From Mesobacillus jeotgali (GTDB lineage Bacteria > Bacillota > Bacilli > Bacillales > Cytobacillaceae): a DNA stretch of 64,000 bases. The position numbers and the translations under genes are program-made. Positions 57,969-64,000 of the stretch are shown one piece after another (position 1 is the first letter of the stretch; every line of letters starts with the position of its first letter). The notes beneath the pieces were generated by a model. That model was not told the origin of the DNA, searched no databases, and was given only the letters and a program-made list of their open reading frames with translations. The stretch spans positions 2,937,312-3,001,311 of the forward strand of contig NZ_CP025025.1 of assembly GCF_002874535.1 (NCBI RefSeq), written 5' to 3'.

Positions 57969-58320
57969 GTCCGAGCCTGGACCTTCTTCGGACAACTTTT
58001 TCTCTAGAACGCGTGATTCTGTCCGAACCCAGGTCTACTTCGGACAACTTTTCCTCTAGAACACGAGATTTTGTCCGAACCTGAGTCTACTTCGGACAAC
58101 TTTTCCTCTAGAACACGAGATTCTGTCCGAACCCAGGTCTACTTCGGACAACTTTTCCGCTACAGCACCAGTTTTTGTCCGAACCCAGGTCTACTTCGGA
58201 CAATTTTTCCTCTACTGCGCGAGATTCTGTCCGAACCCAGGCCTTCTTCGGACAACTTTTCCTCTACTGCGCGAGATTCTGTCAGAACCTCGAACTACTT
58301 CACACAACCTCCACCTTAAG
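57969..58320. repeat. Tandem repeat array, 52-bp period, seven hairpin units
   Basis: GTCCGAACC-type unit starts lie at 57969, 58021, 58073, 58125, 58177, 58229 and 58281, exactly 52 bases apart; the last unit is diverged. Each unit contains GTCCGAA, about 11 bases, then TTCGGAC, a seven-pair hairpin, followed by AACTTTTCCTCTA. No spacers of unique sequence, so not CRISPR, and 52 is not a multiple of three, so not coding. It fills most of the nusB-yqhY gap; the first 240 bases of that gap hold no gene. Confidence 0.93.
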
Positions 58321-58362
58321 TTTCAGTGTTGAAGCTTCCAGGACCAAAAACACCCGGGACTA

Positions 58363-58402
58363 CAAAAAAAACCAAAGGCATGCATATTTATGCCTTTGGT
58401 TC
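58363..58402 (-). terminator. Terminator of yqhY (accB-accC-yqhY)
   Basis: ACCAAAGGCAT (58371-58381) pairs with ATGCCTTTGGT (58390-58400), followed on the minus strand by eight T. It closes the acc transcript upstream of nusB. Confidence 0.92.
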
Positions 58403-58407
58403 GGTGG

Positions 58408-58818
58408 TTAAACTTCTTGTTCGACTTCAGGTTCTACTTTTTGGTTTTCGAACTGGACGCCGACCACATGGATATTTACTTCTGTTGCATCGAGTGCAGT
58501 CATGTTCAATAATGCCTGGCGGATGTTGTCCTGGATTTTTTGGGCCACCACAGGAATGGATACGCCAAACTTCATGACACAATAAACGTCAACCTTGATT
58601 CCTTCTTCGACAAGCTCGACCTTTACACCTTTGCCGTGATTTTTCTTGCCTAGTCTTTCAACCACTCCAGCCGCGAAGCTGCCGCGCATTTGCGTGACAC
58701 CTTCTACTTCGGATGCAGCGATGCTTGCAATGACTTCAATTACTTCAGGTGCAATTTCCACTTTCCCTAAGCCGTTCTCATCATTGCTCATTTCAAGTAA
58801 ATGTTGCTGTTCACTCAT
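58408..58818 (-). CDS. yqhY: Asp23/Gls24-family envelope stress protein YqhY
   Basis: 136 residues of the Asp23/Gls24 (DUF322) fold, with APEVIEVIASIAASEVEGV and the later VVAQKIQDNIRQALLNMT block. In B. subtilis YqhY is tied to acetyl-CoA carboxylase regulation and sits next to accC as here. ATG 58818 has AGGAGG upstream; 14 bases after accC, so co-transcribed. Biochemical role still not fully known. Confidence 0.92.
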   Translation of the reverse strand: MSEQQHLLEMSNDENGLGKVEIAPEVIEVIASIAASEVEGVTQMRGSFAAGVVERLGKKNHGKGVKVELVEEGIKVDVYCVMKFGVSIPVVAQKIQDNIRQALLNMTALDATEVNIHVVGVQFENQKVEPEVEQEV

Positions 58819-58832
58819 GGCTAGACCTCCTA

Positions 58833-60188
58833 TTATTCTTCTGTCATAAGATCATACATTTCTAAAAATTTCGTATTGAACTGCCCTTCCACGAATTTCT
58901 CATGGTTCAGCAGCTTGAGATGGAACGGGATGGTTGTGTGGATGCCTTCAACCACAAACTCACCAAGCGCTCTCTTCATGCGGTCAATCGCTTCTTCCCG
59001 GCTGCTTCCATAAGTAATGACCTTCGCAATCATTGAATCATAGTAAGGCGGGATTGTATAACCAGGATATGCCGCTGAGTCTATTCTAACACCAAATCCG
59101 CCTGGAGGGAGATACATTTTAATTTTACCCGCTGATGGCATGAAGTTTTTTGCAGGATTTTCTGCGTTGATGCGGCATTCAATCGCCCATCCATTGAACT
59201 CTACGTCTTCCTGCTTAAGGTTCAGCCTTTCACCTGAGGCAATCTTGATCTGTTCTTTGATCAAATCGACGCCAGTTACCATTTCAGTTACAGGATGTTC
59301 AACCTGTATCCTCGTATTCATCTCCATGAAATAAAATTTACGATTGCGATAATCATAAATAAATTCTACCGTGCCTGCTCCAGTATAATCAACTGCTTTT
59401 GCCGCTTTAACTGCAGCTGCACCCATTTCAGCCCTGGTTTCTCCGTCAAGTGCGGGTGATGGTGTTTCCTCAAGAAGCTTTTGAAGGCGCCTCTGGATTG
59501 AACAATCACGCTCGCCGAGATGAATGGTATGACCATAGCTGTCTGCAAGCACCTGGATTTCAACATGGCGGAAGTCTTCGATATATTTTTCAATATAAAC
59601 ACCCGGGTTCCCGAACGCTGTCATCGCTTCCTGCTGGGTGATATTGATCCCTTTGATCATCTCCTGTTCTGTCCTGGCAACGCGTATACCTTTACCTCCG
59701 CCTCCAGCAGTCGCTTTGATGATGACAGGATAACCGATATCGTTAGCAAGGCTGACAGCATCTTCTGTGCTCTCAATAATCCCCTGCGATCCCGGCACGA
59801 TTGGAACATTCGCCTCTTTCATTGTTTCCCTTGCGACATCTTTCGTTCCCATCTTTTGGATTGCTTCAGGAGATGGTCCGACGAAAATGATGTTGCATTC
59901 TCTGCAAAGCTCAGCGAAATCTGCATTTTCAGCAAGGAAGCCATATCCAGGGTGGATGGCGTCACAGCCGGTCAGTTTTGCCACGCTGATAATATTCGTG
60001 AAATTCAAATAGCTGTCTTTTGAAGCTTTCGGCCCAATACAATATGCTTCATCAGCCAGCTGTACATGAAGCGATTCCTTGTCTGCTTCAGAGTATACGG
60101 CTACGGATTCTACTCCCAATTCCCTGCAGGCACGGATGACCCGGACTGCGATTTCTCCTCTATTGGCTATCAGTAATTTTTTTATCAT
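58833..60188 (-). CDS. accC: Acetyl-CoA carboxylase, biotin carboxylase subunit
   Basis: 451 residues. Carboxylates the biotin of AccB using ATP and bicarbonate. ATP-grasp Gly-rich loop [12 protein letters not shown], the [12 protein letters not shown] segment and active-site [14 protein letters not shown] are intact. ATG 60188 is preferred over the adjacent TTG 60191 by comparison with family N-termini ([12 protein letters not shown]); GGAG is upstream. Might also serve the orphan acyl-CoA carboxylase beta subunit at 20.4 kb, which is speculation. Confidence 0.97.
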   Translation of the reverse strand: MIKKLLIANRGEIAVRVIRACRELGVESVAVYSEADKESLHVQLADEAYCIGPKASKDSYLNFTNIISVAKLTGCDAIHPGYGFLAENADFAELCRECNIIFVGPSPEAIQKMGTKDVARETMKEANVPIVPGSQGIIESTEDAVSLANDIGYPVIIKATAGGGGKGIRVARTEQEMIKGINITQQEAMTAFGNPGVYIEKYIEDFRHVEIQVLADSYGHTIHLGERDCSIQRRLQKLLEETPSPALDGETRAEMGAAAVKAAKAVDYTGAGTVEFIYDYRNRKFYFMEMNTRIQVEHPVTEMVTGVDLIKEQIKIASGERLNLKQEDVEFNGWAIECRINAENPAKNFMPSAGKIKMYLPPGGFGVRIDSAAYPGYTIPPYYDSMIAKVITYGSSREEAIDRMKRALGEFVVEGIHTTIPFHLKLLNHEKFVEGQFNTKFLEMYDLMTEE

Positions 60189-60200
60189 CAATATCGCTCC

Positions 60201-60707
60201 TTATTCGGGCTTTACCAGGAATAAAACTTGGCCGTATTCAACCAGCTGGCCGTCTTTTACAAGAACTTCAACGATTTCCCCATTCACTTCAGCTTCGATT
60301 TCGTTGAAGAGCTTCATGGCTTCAACTATACATACAATCGAATCTTTGCTGACCTTTGAGCCTGCTTTTACATATGCATCTGCTTCAGGAGAAGAAGATT
60401 GATAGAAAGTTCCAACCATTGGTGAAACGATCTTATGTAAATTGGAAGTATCCTGGATTTCTTCCTGCTTCACTTCCTGTACAGCTGCCGCTTCGACCTT
60501 AGGCTCAGTGCGTGGCGCTTCCTGAACTGCCGGTACTGGCTGTGGAGCAGGTGCTGGTGCAGCTGGCTGAACGTGCTCAACTACAGACTTAACTGCTCCA
60601 TGCTTCTTCATCTTAATTTTTGATCCTTCATATTCATATGAAAATTCGTCAATGCTTGATTGGTCCACTAATTTAATTAACTCTCTGATTTCCTGTACTT
60701 TTAACAT
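60201..60707 (-). CDS. accB: Acetyl-CoA carboxylase, biotin carboxyl carrier protein
   Basis: 168 residues: an N-terminal dimerisation part, an Ala/Pro/Gln-rich linker (about 45-80) and the biotinyl domain with biotin attached to Lys132 in [11 protein letters not shown] 60707 follows GGGGTG. First gene of accB-accC-yqhY. No clear operator could be assigned in the 208-base upstream gap. Confidence 0.96.
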   Translation of the reverse strand: MLKVQEIRELIKLVDQSSIDEFSYEYEGSKIKMKKHGAVKSVVEHVQPAAPAPAPQPVPAVQEAPRTEPKVEAAAVQEVKQEEIQDTSNLHKIVSPMVGTFYQSSSPEADAYVKAGSKVSKDSIVCIVEAMKLFNEIEAEVNGEIVEVLVKDGQLVEYGQVLFLVKPE

Positions 60708-60915
60708 CTTTAGGCACCCCTTGTCCATTTCTTAATTAAGACTAGATACTAATACTATACGATAATACCATGTAAGAATTCAATATGAAACGCTGTTTCT
60801 TGTCTTCCTTCTCTATTTTAATGTTTTCTGAAAAAAAAGTGAATTCATACGACAGGAATCCTGAAATTTCTAGCGAATATAACATTAGTTTGAAATTTAG
60901 AGGAGAATACAATCA

Positions 60916-62397
60916 ATGAAAAGTATAGAAGAAATTAAGAGAGATGATTTGGAAAGAAAAAATTCTTTAATCGTCAAAGCAACTCTGGTGTCTGTTATTT
61001 TGGCGACAGTTGTTGATATTGCAATGCAGAAGGAACTTGCCGTGATTCTTTCAATCATTGTTGGAGGCGGAGCCGGTGTCGGAGTTGTCGCAACGCTCCA
61101 CTATACCAAGAAGCTAACGAATTTCATCCCTTATCTTTCCGTTGTTATAGTATCCGCTGTGCTGTTCTTGATTATGGAAACTAGCGTTTCACCTACTGCC
61201 TATACCCTTCTTTATTTTATTCTTGCTGCCGCAGCAATCTATATGGACAGGAAATTACTGACCTTGGCTTCCGGCCTCGGGTTTGTAATTATTACCGCAT
61301 TTACATTTATGCATAACCACGAACTGCCTTTGGAAACGAAAAACTATGTAACCATTTATCTATTGTATATGCTGGTCACAGTCATGCTTGGCTTCCAGTT
61401 TTCCATCTCCAAAAAGCTCGCTCAAACGATTGAGTCAGCACAGCAGGAAACTGAGCGTCTACTGATTAAAGATTTAGAGACACGCAAAGTAATCGAAAGC
61501 AATACAAGGAGCATTGCAAAGGTGATTGATGATGTAAGATTCAAAAGCAAGGAAAATTATCAATCTTCCATTGAAATGACCCAGTCTGTGACAGAGATTT
61601 CTGCAGGGATCAATATTCAGTCTGATTCAGTTTTAGACATTACCCAATCCCTTGAAAAAACAAATCAGGTCATCTACAGGACATCAGCGCTTGTCAAAAA
61701 GCTGCACCAGGACTCAATGTCGGCCGAAAAGGTCTCTGATAAAGGCGATGAGCTGATGTCCAACCTTATTTCAGAATTGACAGCTTCATATGAAAATATG
61801 CAAAATGTCAATGCACACATCTTGTCTCTATCCGCGCTGATCAAGGAAACAACCAGCTTTGCATCGGATATCCAGGGAATTGCTTCCCAAACTAATTTGC
61901 TGGCACTGAACGCATCTATTGAGGCAGCCCGTGCAGGAGACAGCGGCAAAGGATTTGCGGTGGTTGCCGAAGAAGTAAGGAAACTCGCTGACATCACAAG
62001 TAATACAGCAACCCAAATTACCGAAAATTTAAAAAGTGTCATGAGTGATACTTCTAAAACAAAAGAAGGAGTCAATCTGACAGCTGAAAAACTTACGCAA
62101 AACCTCGAATTAGCAGCCGAGACAATGGAAGCATTTGAAACAATACACCAAACTTTCAAAGTTTTGAAGAGTGATATCTCTGAGCAGGAGGGACTGACAA
62201 ATACCATTTTGGACTCCTCGATGGCAATCGAAAGTTCCATTACTGGCTTCAGCTCCGTCATCCAGCAGGCAAGCGCTGCGCTGGAGGAAATCTCAGCAGC
62301 AGCTATTTCGCAAAGTGAACATCATGAACATTTATTTAAATCCGTTGAAGCCGCACATCAATCTTTGGATAACCTAATTAAGCTGCAGCAAAAATAA
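60916..62397 (+). CDS. Methyl-accepting chemotaxis protein without extracellular sensor
   Basis: 493 residues. Six hydrophobic helices (about 18-37, 41-63, 70-88, 92-110, 115-132, 145-162) with very short loops replace the usual two-helix/ligand-binding layout and there is no HAMP-like spacing. A cytoplasmic signalling domain follows, with an intact tip ([20 protein letters not shown]). The ligand may be sensed inside the membrane or by bound partners. ATG 60916 has AGAGGAG upstream; no good sigma-D promoter was found. It is inserted, opposite in strand, between accB and spoIIIAH, which are neighbours in B. subtilis. Confidence 0.92.
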   Translation: MKSIEEIKRDDLERKNSLIVKATLVSVILATVVDIAMQKELAVILSIIVGGGAGVGVVATLHYTKKLTNFIPYLSVVIVSAVLFLIMETSVSPTAYTLLYFILAAAAIYMDRKLLTLASGLGFVIITAFTFMHNHELPLETKNYVTIYLLYMLVTVMLGFQFSISKKLAQTIESAQQETERLLIKDLETRKVIESNTRSIAKVIDDVRFKSKENYQSSIEMTQSVTEISAGINIQSDSVLDITQSLEKTNQVIYRTSALVKKLHQDSMSAEKVSDKGDELMSNLISELTASYENMQNVNAHILSLSALIKETTSFASDIQGIASQTNLLALNASIEAARAGDSGKGFAVVAEEVRKLADITSNTATQITENLKSVMSDTSKTKEGVNLTAEKLTQNLELAAETMEAFETIHQTFKVLKSDISEQEGLTNTILDSSMAIESSITGFSSVIQQASAALEEISAAAISQSEHHEHLFKSVEAAHQSLDNLIKLQQK

Positions 62398-62425
62398 AGG
62401 GAAGGCCATCGCCTTCCCTTTTACG
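62393..62425. terminator. Bidirectional terminator between the chemoreceptor and spoIIIAH
   Basis: Perfect 11-base stem AAAGGGAAGGC / GCCTTCCCTTT (62396-62406, 62411-62421) with a CATC loop; T runs on the plus side and TTTATTTTTGC on the minus side. The receptor stop codon lies at its foot. Confidence 0.9.
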
Positions 62426-62435
62426 TATTGTTCTT

Positions 62436-62981
62436 TTATTTTACAGGTTCAAATTGTACAGCGACCGGCTGTAATGACCCCAGCTCTGTGCGCACCATCT
62501 GGATGATTTCATTGGCTGCAGATGCTGAATGCTCCTGAGCCTTAACTGTGATTCTGACATTCTCTCCGTCGGCACGTACAAGTGCATCTTCATAGCCCAT
62601 TGATTTAATTAAAGTTTCAAGTACGCCTTCTTTTTGAGCAACTTCATCAAGCTCGTTCATCTTTTCAATAGCATCGCTGCGGTCTTGAGCCGGCAGATCA
62701 GTGGAAGCCACGATAGCCTGAAGATCTTCCTTCATTTTTGTGCGTTGTTCTTCAAGCTTCATGCGAAGTGCCTCAAATTTTTCATCACTTGCAATGCCAG
62801 AAATGACTGTTTTTCCATCCTTGGATTCTGTTGCTGCCGTCTCTTTATCTTCAGCCTTTTGCTCCTCGACACCAGCCAGGTCCGCTTTTTGCTGTTCAGG
62901 TGAAGTGATATAATACACCGACAGCACCACTACAAGACTTAACATTGTCAATAACCAAACTGTTTGCTTTTTCAATAACAT
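62436..62981 (-). CDS. spoIIIAH: Stage III sporulation protein AH
   Basis: 181 residues. N-terminal membrane helix (KKQTVWLLTMLSLVVVLSVYY, about 4-24), a charged linker and a C-terminal YscJ/FliF-like ring-building domain in the intermembrane space. In sporulation it binds SpoIIQ of the forespore, forming the SpoIIIA-SpoIIQ channel. ATG 62981 follows GGGGGAA; three bases after the spoIIIAG stop. Shorter linker than in B. subtilis (about 218 residues). Confidence 0.95.
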   Translation of the reverse strand: MLLKKQTVWLLTMLSLVVVLSVYYITSPEQQKADLAGVEEQKAEDKETAATESKDGKTVISGIASDEKFEALRMKLEEQRTKMKEDLQAIVASTDLPAQDRSDAIEKMNELDEVAQKEGVLETLIKSMGYEDALVRADGENVRITVKAQEHSASAANEIIQMVRTELGSLQPVAVQFEPVK

Positions 62982-62984
62982 CTA

Positions 62985-63644
62985 TTATTCCCCCTTAGAT
63001 TTTTTAGGCATGACTGCCACACGATGGTTCGGTACATCCAAAGCCCTTGTGACGGCCTCGATAATCCATTTTTTCACTTGTATATTTTCAGCACCCTTGG
63101 CTACTACGAGGACACCTCTGATTTCTGGCTTTTTTGTCTCCAGAACGATAGGAACCTCTTTTTCACCGTTGCGGATAATGACCAGCTGCTCATCCTGGGA
63201 AGCGTCCTGAACCTTGCGTTTGCCGCCTTCACGATCGGTTTCATCCGTTGTCTGTGACTGGATCACCGTGTTCTTCTCCAGAACCTTTTTCTCAGTGGCA
63301 TCTACGTTTACGAAGACTGTGACATCCCCGACACCATTTATACCCTCTAGCATTTCTGTAAGCTGAGCTTCATAAGCCTCTTCATACTCAGAAATGACGT
63401 CATTTCCTGCCGATTTCTTTTGCCCGAATACGGCCGTATCCTCTTCAGTCTCTGCTTCCTTAGTGGCGGTAACTGCCATATCAGGCTTTTGATCTCCAAG
63501 GATATTGCCTATGAGCATGATTGCTGCCCCGAACAGGACGACAATCATTAAGTATTGGTATTTGCCGGATTTCTTATCTGGCGGTCCGTCCTTGCCGCTC
63601 AATTGCTTCTTAAGCCAGCTTAGTGGACCCTTCTCATTGTCCAT
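62985..63644 (-). CDS. spoIIIAG: Stage III sporulation protein AG
   Basis: 219 residues: a short cytoplasmic N-terminus, one membrane helix (about 31-50) and a ring-building-motif domain with an inserted beta-rich region that forms the large 30-mer ring of the channel. ATG 63644 follows GGGGGGAG and overlaps the spoIIIAF stop by 11 bases, so the operon is translationally coupled. Confidence 0.95.
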   Translation of the reverse strand: MDNEKGPLSWLKKQLSGKDGPPDKKSGKYQYLMIVVLFGAAIMLIGNILGDQKPDMAVTATKEAETEEDTAVFGQKKSAGNDVISEYEEAYEAQLTEMLEGINGVGDVTVFVNVDATEKKVLEKNTVIQSQTTDETDREGGKRKVQDASQDEQLVIIRNGEKEVPIVLETKKPEIRGVLVVAKGAENIQVKKWIIEAVTRALDVPNHRVAVMPKKSKGE

Positions 63645-64000
63645 GCTCGTCACTCCCCCCTTCTATCATTATTTGAATAGACTTTTCAGGAACATTCCAT
63701 TTCTCTGACAGAAGAGAAGATATTTGATCTGTATTCTGAGAGGTTTGTTTTGATGGAAGGGGTGCGTTCGTATCAATTTCTACTTCTCTTACTACTGCCA
63801 CAGTCTCTCCCTCATCTTCGGCTTTTTTCACATGCACGATGACATACTCCAGGTTTTCAGGGAAAGGCCGCTGATCCTGATCATTTACTTCAAGCTCGAT
63901 ATTAGCAATCTCCATTCCTTGCTGCTCCATCAACTCCTCCTCTGCGGCTGTTTTCAATTGGACAGCCATTGTTTCTAAAATATATGCATGCTGGGATGCT
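63634..64000 (-). CDS. spoIIIAF: Stage III sporulation protein AF, 3' part
   Basis: The frame is open through the right edge of the window, so about 121 C-terminal residues are visible. They include the ETMAVQLK segment and a soluble domain with LEYVIVHVKKAEDEGE. The upstream membrane helices are outside. Identity rests on the order AF-AG-AH, the coupled overlap with spoIIIAG and the general fit of the tail. Confidence 0.9.
   Translation of the reverse strand, partial: ASQHAYILETMAVQLKTAAEEELMEQQGMEIANIELEVNDQDQRPFPENLEYVIVHVKKAEDEGETVAVVREVEIDTNAPLPSKQTSQNTDQISSLLSEKWNVPEKSIQIMIEGGSDEHGQ

Noticed and set aside
58071-58319. Open frame of 82 codons with repeated peptide segments
   Set aside because: It only reflects the DNA repeats. 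The 52-base period shifts the frame each unit, no ribosome site is present, and codon use is unlike the neighbours.

Overview
The window comes from a low-GC, endospore-forming Bacillaceae bacterium. Gene content and order follow one well-known stretch of the Bacillus subtilis chromosome: proI/namA/rnz/zwf/gndA/polY1, then yqjE-D-C-B-A, art, brxB, bkd, spo0A, spoIVB, recN, ahrC, yqxC, dxs, ispA, xseBA, folD, nusB, yqhY, accCB and spoIIIA. The genus cannot be fixed from this sequence, but it is not B. subtilis. Non-syntenic genes are inserted: a glycosyltransferase, a cadCA metal-resistance pair, two methyl-accepting chemotaxis proteins, a cheW, and a mutAB-meaB methylmalonyl-CoA mutase operon. 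Most genes lie on the minus strand.

Layout. 1-4.2 kb: 5' part of a metallo-beta-lactamase-fold hydrolase, proI behind a proline T-box, a family-2 glycosyltransferase and namA. 4.2-8.7 kb: methyltransferase, cadA and cadC with a duplicated promoter/operator, a small membrane protein and a histidine phosphatase. 8.7-16.4 kb: rnz, zwf, Zn-ribbon protein, YwaF-like protein, esterase, gndA and polY1. 16.5-18.9 kb: a chemoreceptor with a sigma-D promoter, convergent with cheW. 19-24.3 kb: PepT-like peptidase, acyl-CoA carboxylase beta subunit, methylmalonyl-CoA epimerase, miniprotein Prli42, L,D-transpeptidase and YqjA. 24.7-27.6 kb: arginine-type ABC importer and bacilliredoxin. 28-44.1 kb: mutAB-meaB and the bkd operon, with a consensus sigma-54 promoter and its activator BkdR. 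44.3-58 kb: yqzF, a glycerophosphodiesterase, a YycC-like protein, spo0A, spoIVB, recN, ahrC and the isoprenoid, nuclease, folate and nusB genes. 58.4-64 kb: yqhY, accCB, a second chemoreceptor and the end of the spoIIIA operon.

How the genes work together. BkdR and sigma-54 should switch on ptb-bcd-buk-lpdV-bkdAA-bkdAB-bkdB, which turns branched-chain amino acids into acyl-CoAs. The propionyl-CoA formed from Ile and Val could then pass through carboxylase, epimerase and mutase (the 20-22 and 28-33 kb genes) to succinyl-CoA. zwf and gndA give the oxidative pentose phosphate route. spo0A, spoIVB and spoIIIAF-AH belong to sporulation.

The most unusual signal is a set of intergenic tandem-repeat arrays. 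Four arrays with mutually unrelated sequences, at about 19.0, 24.4, 46.9 and 58.0 kb, all have a period of exactly 52 bp. A fifth at 4.05 kb has a 41-bp period, and a decayed one lies at 8.0 kb. All lie between transcription units, and three of the 52-bp families carry a clear hairpin in each unit. A second oddity is the cadA reading frame, which has an in-frame UGA exactly where the first metal-binding cysteine of the N-terminal CxxC motif should be.
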